Under the pieces are notes generated by a model. That model was not told where the DNA came from, did not search any database, and saw only the letters and a program-made list of their open reading frames with translations. The position numbers and the translations under genes are program-made. Positions 34,501 through 45,655 of a stretch of DNA of 64,000 nt are shown one piece after another. Within the stretch, counting starts at the first letter, position 1. The number at the start of each line of letters is the position of its first letter. The DNA is from Symsagittifera roscoffensis (taxonomy: Eukaryota; Xenacoelomorpha; Acoela; Convolutidae), in NCBI RefSeq assembly GCF_963678635.1, contig NC_087062.1, positions 60,737,584-60,801,583 on the forward strand, in the 5' to 3' direction.

Positions 34501-37500
34501 AGATTGCAGGTAAAATATCTTTTTAATATTGATCCACACTTAAAAAGTCTTTGAGAAGTAGGACATTTACGTGTTGGGAAACAGATGGCAAACTAACCAA
34601 TTGAACTTGTTCACACGTGAAAGGATAGTGTTGCATATCACAGGAAATACAGGTGTAATTTTTGCAGATTGGACACTCGAAATTTCCAATCTCCTTTTGA
34701 TCTGAGAAACACCACCCGCCGCATTCGGTCGTCTTGCACGTAATCACATGTTGCTTTATGTATCGTGATTCACCTGGGAGCAGTAGGTAGGTAGGATCTC
34801 TCTTCACCTGCATGAGCAGTTTTAAGGAATCAGTCGAGATTCTTGCCCTGCTCTAAAAACAATTCTAGGTCTAAAGCAAAGCAAAATATTTTTGAAAATC
34901 CCCCATTCTCGAGAATAACGTGTATCCGTCCGCATCTCCTCGCGCAGCATGTTCATGCTATACGCACTTACAAGGCACTTGCTTTCGCAAGGGCAAAAAG
35001 GATATCATGGGTACTATAGCGGCCAGTAGGAGCAATATTACAGTAGGTGGCAACTTTGCAGTGTTGCATGTGTTAAACTTGAGAACTATAATGCATAACA
35101 TACTCATTTAATTCTCAGTCAATTGTACATGCTATTAGGATAGTTTTTGTAAATACAATATTCTGACAGATAATTCAAATTTTACGCTTCTTTTGCAGAT
35201 CATTCGGCCTTGAAAAAGATTATAAATACTGTTCGAAGTACAAGAAACGACTCAGATACTTAACTTGAATCTGCCACCTACTGTTATAACGACTAAAATC
35301 TGACAAGACTGCTCGTATCAGGGCGAAGCCCTGAATGTTCCGACTGCCTTTTAAGGTTTATGGAGCAGCAGTAATAACATTTAAAAAATTAAATGAAATA
35401 AAATAAAATGAAATATTTTTTTTCTAAAATTTGAAATTTTTAATGAAAATCATCCCCCCACACGCAATATAAAGTACAAAAAGAGAGATTTCGTTCCTTG
35501 TAACAAATCAATTATGGCAAATAAGCTTCGTTCAACCAATTTGGAACGATTTATAGGACGGATTAAATCTCCGCTTACACGTTAATAGCGCGAATTATAT
35601 CGCTCGTTAATTGTCCCAAATTGGTCAAAATGGCAATCTTTAAACCCTCATAACTTTACAAAAAATGAGCACAGGTGAAATATCTTTTCAAATTTAAGCT
35701 CAGGACAACAATACCTTTTAAATGATATAAAAAAATTCCGTCAAAAATGGCTAGTTAAAAAGTCGAAATTTGTCTGAAGAAAAAAAAAACCCACCCCGAG
35801 CACAAATATTCCGTTACTTTCGTATCGAAAGTCGGAACAAAAATCAACTAAAATCACTACACGAGTGAAATCCGGACGTATTTTTATCTAACTATTGTAC
35901 CGACGGGACCATGCACGGTCTTCCAAAGTGGCGGTTCCGGCAGATCATACAAGTTGTTATTCCACACTTGGGACATTTTATTTCTTTCAATTCTGGAATG
36001 TTAGAAGAAACGCAGCCGATGCACCCTGGAGTGGCGCAGTCCACAGTGACAAACTGCCCCTCTTTCAGTTTTTCGAAATCCTTCTTAGTCAAATTGTACT
36101 CCACTTCTCTGTTATCCATGCTACTGTCACACCCTGGATATGGACAGGGCACAGGGTAGCGAGTGGTGCCTAGGAAATTAGACGACAAGAAATTAGACGA
36201 CCGTAAAGAAACAGAATTTACGGACAACCAGAATTTAATTTAAGTCTGCAAACAAATTTCACGCAAGTTATTGTCTAAATTTCTTTATTTTCTGATCGTC
36301 TAACTTCCTAAACCCCGTTACCTACATATAACATTTCCTAATTAATTTCAAGTTTTCAAACTGATTTCAGAAAAACTAAATCTCATTTCAACAAGTATCA
36401 CTCATTTGGTACTCGCTTAGATGTCTGCTCCTGCCATTTTTAGTGAGTCCCATTCAAAGTGTGGTTTTGAAGTGTGGTCTGCCAGACCACTTCAAATATA
36501 CTTTAAGCGGATTAAACAAAACAGCAGTTTTTCAAGTGAAGGAAAGCTATTGACATGTAAATTAGAGATAAATTAGACATAAATGACGATTATTCTGGTC
36601 TAAACTTGCCTAAAATTTTTAAAGCAACGTTTTACAGATAAAAAAAATAGTGATTTGAGGTGTATGTAAAGTTTAAATTTCGGCCTGAAGTCCCTTCGGC
36701 TTGCTGTCCTAGACCCCCTCATGATGGAGGTACCGAATGCTGGAATATTATTTTCAGTTATTTTCAGCCAAGCAGAACTCAAAAATCCAAAAGAAATTGC
36801 AAAAATTTCAAAGAAAGCGAACAAATCCAGGCCATTAAAATTAATATTGACCGATTAGAAAAAAAGCAGATATATGAATTTCCAAAAATTGCGAAATCGA
36901 AACCAGGCATTAGAAAAAACCAAATTTAAAAATGAAAAATAAAACAAGTCTTATTATATACCAGTACGAATTGTACAGCAAAACTCTCCGTTAATAATGA
37001 TCCGTTAAAAATTTTCCGTTAATAATGACTTCGATTTTGTGCAATACTTATAGCCAATAGGAACGTCTAACGATTCTGATTGGTCAAAAGTTTTCCATCA
37101 TTCGGCCAAAGTTTTCCATCATTCATCAAAAGTTTTCCATCATGAAAATAACCATTATGAAAATAACTAAATACTCAACTTTTGGAGTGCAGCCTGTCTG
37201 TGAGGAGACAACTGCGTTTTCATATTGGTTAGTATATCTAGGAAAACATAAACTAAAAAAATAATTTGTCTTATTTTCAATCATTCTCTACCCGAAATCA
37301 AACATGGTCAGAAAAACATGATCCGAGATGAAACTTTAATAGTTTGGTTTTATCTTAATCTTCTTGCATTAATTTAAGTTTATTTTATTTATACTGGGAC
37401 GGGGACCATAAACTTCTACAAAAGCACCTTAATTTGAAAACGAACAAAAAATGCTAAAAACAAAATTCTATAACACGCAAAAAGAAAGAAATTTCTTTAT

Positions 37501-40500
37501 TATCAAAAAATTAAAACTACAATCGGAAGGAAAACCAATGAAAATTACCAAATACACAACAAACGCGCTAGCTGATCTAGTGATTTTTGTTCTACGGATA
37601 TGAGAAAAATAAAATGGGCCATCAAATGCCTATATAACAAAAAGAGCTAGTGGTTGCTCATTTAGCACATAATGTTCTGACCACAATGATTTCAAATACG
37701 AAGAAAATATTTTCCAAATATCAAAAGAAAAACTTTCAAAGGATTTTTGCAGTTTTTTAATTCCCTGTTGCTGTTTTAGTAATAGCTGAAATAGGTTTAG
37801 AACTGCAAAAATAATTGTCAAAATCACGTAAACTGGTGATATATACAATAGGTGGCAGGTTCAAGATAAATAGCCGGATCGCTTTTTGTTATACTTCAAA
37901 CAGCATTTAACATTTGTTTCAAAAGCAATATTTTTTGGCAAAAGAAGAGTAAAATTTGAGTTTTTGAAAAACATTTTGTCCGGCAGAGTAATGTATTTAC
38001 AAAAACTATCTTAGCAGCATGTACATTTGATTGAAAATGAAATTACTATATTATGCTGTACAGTTCTCAAACTTAACATGCACTGTAATTTAAATAACCA
38101 CCTATTGTAACATATCACCTTTCAAAATAGTTCTAGTAAGTTTCACAATCGCCTGCCTCTTAACACCAAAATAAACAATTACACCATTAAAACAGAGGTT
38201 TTTCCAAATAATGATGAAGTCCATTAGCCTAGTTAGTACAGCCTGCAAGAAAAAGGTGAGCTAAAATGTTCGCGATTAGTTTTAGATGCTAGGAACATCC
38301 TGAAAAGTTTCGTAAATATTTCGAAATCTTAAAACTGAGACTCACATGGTCAGTGTGAACTCGCAACTTTATGCAGGAATCTAAAAACAGGTAGTTATAT
38401 AGGAGGAAGCAAAATAAACATTACACTTCGGTGGTAATTTTAACTACAATGCATGTATTAAATTTGAGTACTACCATTTTATTTTCAATCAATTGTACTG
38501 CTGCTAAGATAGTTTTTTAAATACATTAATCTGCCAGATAAAATGTTATTAAACCTCAAATTTTACACTTCTTTTGCCAAAAAGTTTGGTTTTTTTTAAA
38601 CAAATTGTAAATACTGTGCGAAGTATAACAAAAATGCTCCAGCTTTTTAACTTAAATTACCACCTATTGTAATATATCACCGAATTCTCAATAGAAAGCT
38701 CAGTGTTAATTTACTGTATTTATTTATAGGGGTGGAGATTCTTAAGTAGGTACAATAGGGGTGGGATGGGGGGGGGGAATCGTTAAATAGAACGGAAGTG
38801 AAGCGGAGCTTCGCATTACTTGCGATACAACAGAAAATAAGCATGGGAGCTAACCGAAAGATAATGCTACAAGATAATGCGAAAGATAATGCCCAAGAAT
38901 TTCCCGTTTTCTCTAGGATTTTCAATTTGAGGAAAACTTATCAAAAAACAAAACCGATAGCCTTAAATAATGAATAGGAAAAGTTTATCGAGCTGCAACT
39001 ACACCGAAAGCATTTTGATTGAAGCCCGTCGAGTCGAAAACGAAATGTTTGGAAAAAAAATGGAACACAGAGCCGAAGCAGAGCTTCGCACCACTTGCGA
39101 TACAGTCAGAAACAAAAAATTGCCAAAAAAGTAGACGTGTCAAAATGGCTCAAGCTGGTTTTCAAAAACAAACGTCCCAAGGCAACAGAATACGAAATAA
39201 GCAACGGAAAAAAATTTACCAAATGGTAAAAAAGCCGAAAGCACCTGAGCAGAAACCGTTTCAGCCAAAAAAAACTTCAAAAAGACAAAACTAAAAAAAA
39301 ATGAACGAGTCGTCCTAACCTTCAACACACCCACAATTTCTTCAGTCATTAAACGATGCAAAATAAGGCCACTATGTGCGATATATAAAAAAAGGTCAAA
39401 ATCATTTGGGCAGAAAAGTTTTTAACCAAAACAGCAGAAGTAAATTACAAAACAGCTGAAAAAATCAAAACACTAAAAGCAACTACAAGGTAAATTGCGG
39501 AGAGCATGAAAAACAATTCTACGATCTGGCAACTATGTTGAGAAAACATAACCAGACAAACAATTCGCCTTCGTATTTTTGAAACGGAAAATTTTGTCAT
39601 ATTGGAAACCAGAACCTTTGCCGTGCCAGGCGCACTCGTTACCTCAGGAGCAAGTGTGCCGGAGAAGCAAAGAAAATTGAATTCATTATGAAATAATGAG
39701 CCTCAATTTACCATTTTTAATTTTCGATTTTCTGTGAACAAAGTTTTTTACTGAAAAAAATCAAGTACCCAGTTGCAATACACTTGTAATTAGAAAACTT
39801 CATTTCAAAAAATTTTCAAGCATTCCTTAAAAAAGCATACAAAATTCTTTTCCTTAAACGCCGTCATATAAGGCGACTAACCCAACATGACATATGCCGT
39901 AACAAATTAAGACCAATACACCTTTTAAGCGAAATTTATAATATTGCATGCGTAAAAACAACTGGTAATTAAATTCGAATGTTCATGAAATTGGGCATGC
40001 CAGCACGTAACAAGCTGAAACATGTCGAAAAATTTTTAAGCCAAAAGTCTAGAACCCGTATGCAAAATCCTGGCTTATCACGAGGTAATAAACTACAACA
40101 GGACCACCGATGTTAGCAAACACTCAGTTGGAAAAAAATAAAGATCGCAAAAAACATCAGTTTTTAAACTTTAAAACCAAAAAATACGACATTAGGGCTC
40201 TTTCAATTTCAAGAACAATTAACGATAGGAGCATTTTTGATAAAATTAGCCCAATTTGAGAAAACTTCAAACTGGAAAAAGGAAAAAAATATATGGTGTT
40301 ACAGATCTCTCAACTAAAGAAACTTTTAAAAGCTGAAAATTTTTGATAAAACTAACCCGAAACATGACACAGATGAATAGCAAGAGACAAAAATCAGCTC
40401 TATAAAAGAAATGAGAAAAAGTAAGGAAAAATAAAAACACTTTCGCTATGTGTCAGTTTCGAGCTTCTGACCTTGGAATTAGTATTCTCAAGTCCTTGCA

Positions 40501-41756
40501 TCTGTGGTATTATCAAGACCTCGCATCTGCTGTGCCATGGACCCTTGAAAGTTAACTATCACTAGCCACCAGTAAATCAGCTACAAATCCTAGTAAATTA
40601 CAATTGCTAAGCAGCAAAAACACCACAAAACATAAATAAAACTAGCGCTAAGTGCTGCATTACGCCTCGGACCAGTCTCACGCCCTCTCTGCCAAGTTCG
40701 CTTCAAAAACGGCAAACCATAGATCCCATTGACGCAGAAAAATTGATGCAATGAAATCGTGTATAATCATTTTCGTTTAGGATTTCGGTAGTAAAAATTA
40801 GATTCATTTTATTACACTACGCTCGCAAGTGTACAAGCTGGTTCAATATGTAATTTTTGATTCCAGGGGAAATCTGAAATTTAAAATTCAATATGGAAAC
40901 TAGAAGACCAGGACCTTCTTTTTACCATTCTCACTTTTCAACTTTTCCAGACCATGAAAGTTTTACAATGCTTCTTAGTTTAAATTACCATATGAACAAC
41001 TTCAAGGCAACTTTTCCTTGTGAATTTACGAGGGGGTAAAACACCGCAAAAGCCCACTTTAGTTAATGTAGAATGCATTTTGCCTCCCTTTTTGCAAATG
41101 AATATGAATTTGAACTAAAGAATGATAAATCAAACCACAGATAAAAATTATATTTGAGCGTGAAAAAAGTTTTCCGATAATTAACGAAAAAAAATCAACA
41201 CGACGTAAATAAGTCTCTTCATTTGTTCGCTGACACTGAAATTAGGGAGATAGTGATGCCCGCAATTAATTATATAATATAAGTTGCTCTTTCCCATCCC
41301 GCCTTTTCCCACTCGAACTCCTGGTAAGACTACAGTATTAAGTTGTCTTAGACAAGTTCATATGCCAATTTTTTTAGTTCTCATATCAGAAAAGTTATTC
41401 AGATTAATTTACTGCATTGTTTAGTTTGATTTATTGGGTCATTTTGACTGAAATGGGTAGAGAAAAAATAAAAGAGCCACATGTTTTTTTTCGGAACAGC
41501 CAGAGGAATTGGAAAAACTAACTTTTGATTCTGCTCAGGAAGCATTCTTTGCACATGGCATGTAGGTCGTGGACAAACTCTGACATTTCGGAAGTCAACA
41601 ACCGTTTGCGACAAATGGCGCAGGTTTCATAAGTAGAAGTAGCCTTGGTGTTATCTGGAGATGATTCAGCGTAATCTAGTTTCTTTGGTGATTCCCGCGG
41701 TGTGACCATGTCTATTGGCACTGAAAAACTAGCCGCGTCCAAGTGCACTATGCAAT
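31579..41756 (-). CDS. RING/IBR zinc modules fused to a PARP catalytic domain (six exons)
   Basis: Exons, 5' to 3': 41523-41756, 35901-36169, 34598-34807, 32533-32909, 32312-32347 (a 36-base microexon) and 31579-32179; all joints are in phase. The first exon starts behind an AG at 41757 or at the in-frame ATG 41709; from that ATG the product is 559 residues. It shows a RING-like motif (CAIC...FVHDLHAMCKEC), an IBR (CPYPGC...CATPGCIGC...CPKCGITTCMICRNRHFGRPC without the usual spacing of Parkin-type RING2), a second IBR-like module (ITCKTTECGGWC...CPICKNYTCISCD), a linker of about 125 residues, and a PARP domain with LYHGTT, FGWGIYFGE and a C-terminal PMYELQIKL. By alignment the PARP1 catalytic Glu appears to be Tyr (H-Y-Y), as in mono-ADP-ribosyltransferases such as PARP6/8/16. 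RBR-type proteins transfer ubiquitin, so the protein probably links ubiquitin and ADP-ribose signalling. More 5' exons may exist. Confidence 0.85.
32312..32347 (-). other. 36-base microexon of the PARP gene
   Basis: Acceptor CACATTTAG precedes it and donor GTGAGTATAAG follows. It contributes one base to the first codon and two to the last; with its neighbours it reads FRKKTVAQLETFSELV without a stop. The exact phase match on both sides is strong evidence that it is used. Confidence 0.8.
33030..33245 (-). pseudogene. Decayed duplicate of the PARP-gene linker exon
   Basis: This frame, in the intron directly upstream of exon 32533-32909, ends with NSDKISTSLAQKQFVRYRL; the exon has NNDQEISALLEQRLFVRYRL. 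At DNA level CGATACCTCACGAACTGTTT (33046) matches CGATACCTCACAAACAGTCT (32711). Only part of the exon is preserved, and its own splice sites are not obvious. It is most likely a broken tandem exon duplication, less likely an alternative exon. Confidence 0.7.
33390..33535 (-). mobile_element. tRNA-derived SINE, copy 1
   Basis: On the minus strand a leader CAATTGGTGGGGCTAGTGTTA...CAAGAGCCC is followed by a tRNA-like part, GTGGCACAGATGAGAGGG (A box) and GGTCCGTGGTTCTAATCC (B box). The copies at 33615-33760 and 40445-40590 have the same leader and arrangement. It lies in a PARP-gene intron, on the same strand as the gene. Confidence 0.6.
33615..33760 (-). mobile_element. tRNA-derived SINE, copy 2
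   Basis: Minus strand: leader GTAGCTGCTTTATTTGTGAC then TAGTGTTTACC, A box GTGGCCGAGAGGGCAGAGC, B box GCTGGTTCGAAGC. The A and B boxes are close to a tRNA consensus, but flanking acceptor-stem halves do not pair, so it is called a SINE and not a tRNA gene. Confidence 0.6.
35037..35290 (+). mobile_element. AATAGGTG-family MITE, copy 2
   Basis: Ends TTACAGTAGGTGGCA and TGCCACCTACTGTTATAA are inverted repeats. The interior shares TTGAGAACTATAATGCAT, CAATTGTACATGCT and CTTCTTTTGC with copy 1 at 28972. It lies in the PARP-gene intron between exons 34598-34807 and 35901-36169. Confidence 0.75.
36170..36960. other. Intron start with a short inverted repeat, no gene seen
   Basis: TTTGAAGTGTGGTCTG (about 36470) pairs with CAGACCACTTCAAA (about 36483), a strong small hairpin. 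An open frame at 36660-36929 has no recognisable content. Confidence 0.5.
36960..37170. repeat. Short direct repeats CCGTTAATAATGA and AAAGTTTTCCATCAT
   Basis: CCGTTAATAATGA occurs at about 36989 and 37018, and AAAGTTTTCCATCATTC-like units three times between 37087 and 37142. This clustering suggests the end of a mobile element, but no partner end was found. Confidence 0.5.
37610..38120 (-). mobile_element. AATAGGTG-family element, inverted copy 3
   Basis: This is the reverse complement of 28972-29470, including the inner inverted-repeat unit (GGTGATATATACAATAGGTG at about 37835; CCACCTATTGTAACATATCACC near 38119) and the flank to GCCTATATAACAAAAAGAGC. It lies in the long first intron of the PARP model. 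Confidence 0.75.
38420..38682 (+). mobile_element. AATAGGTG-family MITE, copy 4
   Basis: The right end CCACCTATTGTAATATATCACC is intact and the left end (TTACACTTCGGTGGTAA) is degraded. The interior shares CAATTGTAC, GCTGCTAAGATAGTTTTT and CTTCTTTTGCCAAAAA with copy 1. Confidence 0.7.
39050..39690. repeat. Dispersed AT-rich repeat, copy 2
   Basis: Partner of 24485-25060 (same order of CCAGGCGCACTCGTTACCTC, AAGTGTGCCGGAGA, GAATTCATTATGAAA). Its left part has GCAGAGCTTCGCACCACTTG then CGATACA, as do the fragments at 26400 and 38815. Confidence 0.6.
40445..40590 (-). mobile_element. tRNA-derived SINE, copy 3
   Basis: Minus strand: leader TAGCTGATTTACTGGTGGC then TAGTGATAG, A-box-like ATGGCACAGCAGATGCGAGG, and a degraded B box (CAAGGTCAGAAGCTCGAAA). 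An internal stretch (AAGACCTCGCATCTG against CAAGTCCTTGCATCTG) has been duplicated. Confidence 0.55.
41245..41285 (+). repeat. Solitary right end of the satellite-bearing element
   Basis: GGGAGATAGTGATGCCCGC then AATTAATTATATAATA matches the right terminus of the elements ending at 26352, 44626 and 60782. The internal array is missing here. Confidence 0.6.
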
Positions 41757-41772
41757 CTGGGGGTATTAAAGC

Positions 41773-41972
41773 TGTGCTATAATAGTACATCACTTAAATT
41801 GGGCTTTTCTACCCCCACTTGATATAAAATTCAACTTAACGGTGCTTGCACTGATATTACGAGTGCAAACAAAATGTGATATCAGTGCAAGCATTGTAAA
41901 TTTAACTTTTAAATCAAGTGGGGGTAGATGAGCCCAATTTCGGTTATGTACTATCATAGCACACAATGTATT
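41773..41972. mobile_element. Foldback MITE (200 bp) next to the RING exon
   Basis: Almost the whole element is one palindrome: TGTGCTATAATAGTACAT against ATGTACTATCATAGCACA at the ends, TTGGGCTTTTCTACCCCCAC against GTGGGGGTAGATGAGCCCAA, and GCTTGCACTGATAT against ATATCAGTGCAAGC near the centre. It ends about 16 bp from the AG that would open exon 41523-41756, so it forms the end of that intron or the gene's upstream region. Confidence 0.85.
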
Positions 41973-42890
41973 ATTATAGGTGTCCACAAAAGCTAATTTG
42001 TTCATCTCACAAAGTTTGATTGCACGATGACAACGCTAAAATTGATATCGAAAAATGAAAATCAAATGTTTAAGAGAGGGGGCTGTAACGAGCCTACACG
42101 TTGTGTCTACTAATAAGGCCAGTTTTAAATCGGACGAGATACAACGATATAACAAGACATTGCAAAAACATAAGACATGAAACTGACAAAAATTCACAAT
42201 GACTCAGATACAAATTGCACACGACTTGCGATACAACTTGATCTACCAAAAAGAATGAAAATAATTGTGAAAAACAAAACGTGCCCAGAGAATAGAATTC
42301 AAAATAAGCATAGGGACAAAACTTACCGAGGGGTAAAAAGCCGGAAGTAACTGAGCAGAAACTATATGCCGAACAAAAAAACGTTAAAAAATTCATAACT
42401 TAAACATTTTCAAGTCTCGCTTCCCCTCAGAACACACACACACAAAAACGTTTGTCGCTTAAGAGGCTACTAAGCCAAACAAAATAAGTCGAAACCTATA
42501 AGGCCGAAGGAAAAAAATTTAAACCGCGTAGGTATAACTTTCAACATTAAAAAAAAACAAATTTCGAACATGCTCAAAAAATTTCAGTTGCAATATAAAT
42601 ACCCATTAGAAGAAAGAGTCCAGAATCCAGGAGATCCTGTGAATAAAGTTACTTAAGGGAGAAAAAAATCTGGTACCCGATTGCAATACCCTTGATGATT
42701 GAATGCGCAATAAATTTTCAGTAACTTTTTCGGCTACGCATTTTGTAGCTATACACTTACACTACACGTACTCAACCAAACCTCTGCAAGAAAAAACACA
42801 TACATCGATAAGCATCGCGGGAGGGGGAAGGGGTACGTCAGTTAGCCGAGCTGTCACCGATCCAAAAATCGGTTGTTACCGTTAAAATTA

Positions 42891-44626
42891 TACTAGCGTT
42901 TAACGCACCTCCGGTGCTTCGAAATTTTTCGACAACTCATGAAAAACCGCATATATTGGAAATAACATCTGAAAACTTTTAGTGTACTCTGACTGCACCC
43001 AATTACAGGGTTGGTAATTGCAAACTTTTAAATTTTTTTAATTCCCATTTTAAAAGCGTCATCTCGAAAACTTAATGGGCCTCTGGAGAAATTTGGAGGC
43101 CAGATTTGCAACCACTGAGAGTCCCTGAGAGCACCCTACTATAGGGTTAAAATTTTTTAAACCTAAATTTACCGAAAAAAAAATTTTTTTTTTTAAAAAA
43201 AGTCTTTTCTCGGAAACTAAAAGGATTTGAGCATTCATATTAAGAGGCAAGATTTGAAGCGCCTGGGTGTACGCTGACAATAAGGTTGTATCTTCATCAA
43301 GTTAGTAGTTTCAAATTTTTTAAATTTCTTTGTAGATAAGTTCTTTGAGCAATTTTGAAAAAATCAAAAAACGTCATATTTCGGAAAATACAAGCATTCG
43401 AGCAGTCGCGTTTAGCAGTCGCATGTGGCAAGATTTGCAACTCTTTAGAGTACCGCGACGACACCGAACTATAGCGTTGAGAATTTCAAAGTTTGAAAAA
43501 TAATTAATTTAAACTTTCTGAAATTTTTTGAAAAAATCACAAAAAACGTCATATCTCAAAAACTTTAAAAAAATGTGCAATCATATTTGGAGGCAAGATT
43601 TGCAATCTTTGAGGGTACTCTGAAAGGACCCAACTACAGGGTTGGGAATTTCAGATTTTGCGAAAAAAATTAATATAAAGTTTTCTAAAAACTTTTTTTG
43701 AAAAAATCACAAAAACGTCATATCTCGAAAACTACAAGGATTTGAACAGTTATATTTGGAGGCAAGAATTGTATTTCCTTAGAGTACTCTGACAGCACCA
43801 AACTACAAGGTTCGGAATTTCAAACTTTGAGAATTAATTAAAACTTTCTGAAAATTTTTGAAAAAATCACAAAAAACGTCATATCTCAAAAACTACAAAA
43901 AAATGTGCAATCATATTTGTAGGCAAGATTTGCAATCTTTGGGGGTACTCTGAAAGGACCCAACTACAGGGTTGGGACTTTCAGATTTTGCGAAAAAAAT
44001 TAATATAAAGTTTTCTAAAATTTTTTTTGAAAAAATCACAAAAAACATCATCTCGAAAACTACAAGAATTTGAGCAGTTATATTTGGAGGCAAGACTCGC
44101 AATCTTTGAGAGTACTCTGACAGGACCCAACTATCGGGTTGGGAATTTCAGATTTTGCAAAAAAAAAATAAATCAAACTTTAATTTTGAAAATTTTTGAA
44201 AAAATCACAAAAAACGTCATATCTCGGAAACTATAAGGATTTGAGCAGTCATATTTGGAGGCAAGAGTCGCAATGCTTGATAGTACTCTGACAGTACCCA
44301 ACTACAGGGTTGGGAACTTCAAATTTTGTAATTTATTTTGTAATTTGAAATTTCTGAAAATTTTTGAAAAAATCTCAAAAATCGTCTTCTCGTTAACTAA
44401 AATGATTCGGGCATTCAAAATTGAAGGCCAAATTTGCATCCCCTAATTCGACATTGGGCTGCTCAATTTAAACTCGGTTAAATAACCATTTTAATCAAAT
44501 TGGAAAATCGAGAAAAAAAATTCTTAACCATTGCAATATACGATATAGCTTAAACATGCAAAAATAATACGTTGAAAAAGCTTAAACATGGCGAGATAGT
44601 GAAGCCCGCATTTAAATATATAATAG
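42891..44626 (+). mobile_element. Satellite-bearing element, copy 2
   Basis: Left end TACTAGCGTTTAACGCACC, right end GGCGAGATAGTGAAGCCCGC then ATTTAAATATATAATAG, as in copies 1 and 3. It holds about nine internal units of roughly 165 bp, each with CGTCATATCTC..AAACTAC, GGAGGCAAGA and ACCCAACTACAGGGTTGG. It is followed at once by the foldback array that starts at 44679. No protein is encoded. Confidence 0.8.
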
Positions 44627-45655
44627 ATTTTCCTACGAACGCAAGTAGTATAGATAAACAACACTGGGATGCGGGGGGCTATGTATAACCACTGATCCAT
44701 TTATATAACCAATGATCCCTATGTAAAATTTTCCATCCCTATGTATAACCAATGATCCGTATGTATAACCAAGGATCCCTATGTATAACCAATGATCCGT
44801 ATGTATAACCAATGATTCCTATGTATAACACATGATCCCAATGTATAACTAATGATCACAACGTATAATCACTGATCCGTATGTATAACCAATGATCCCT
44901 ATGTATAACCAATGATCCCTGTGTATAACCAATATGCCGATGTAAAACTATTGATCCTTATGTAAAATCAATGATCCATATGTACAACTAATGATCCCTG
45001 TGCATAAACAATGATCCCTATGTATAAAGAATGATATCTATGTATAACTAATGATCCCTATGTATAAATAATGATCCCTATGTATAACCAAGGATCCCTA
45101 TGTATAAACAATGATCCTTGCGTATAACAAATGATCCCTCTGCAGAACTTATGATCCCTGACTAATATAAATAATGTAAGACTAATGGTCCCTCTGTCTA
45201 ACTAATGATCTCCATGTATGACCAATGGTCTCTAGAAATAAAAAATGATCTTGTGTACAAATATTGATCCCTAATGATCCTTATCTGAAAAAAAAAATCT
45301 TTGCGCATAACCATTGATCCCTGTAAGTAACAAGCAATACCTATGTTAAACAAATGATCTCTATGTACAACCAATGACCCCTATGTAGAACTAATGATCC
45401 CTAAGAAAAACTAATGATGCCTGAGTATAATCTATGACCAGTGTAAAACTATGAATCCTATGTATAACTTATGATCTCCTCGTATAACCAATGATCTCTT
45501 TATTTAACCAATGTTCTCTATCTACATCTCATGATCCCTAGTTGGACCTAATGATCTCTTTGTGTACCTAATGGTCCCTATGCATAACAATCATCATATT
45601 TTTAAAGTGATCCCTCAGAATAACTAATGATCCAAAAATTTACAAACTGATCCTC

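Noticed and set aside
36660-36929. 89-codon plus-strand frame
   Set aside because: Mostly Lys/Asn/Ile from A-rich DNA, in an intron of the PARP gene, with no recognisable domain.
44679-45655. CRISPR array
   Set aside because: The 20-bp units follow each other without unique spacers, and the DNA is eukaryotic; it is a minisatellite.
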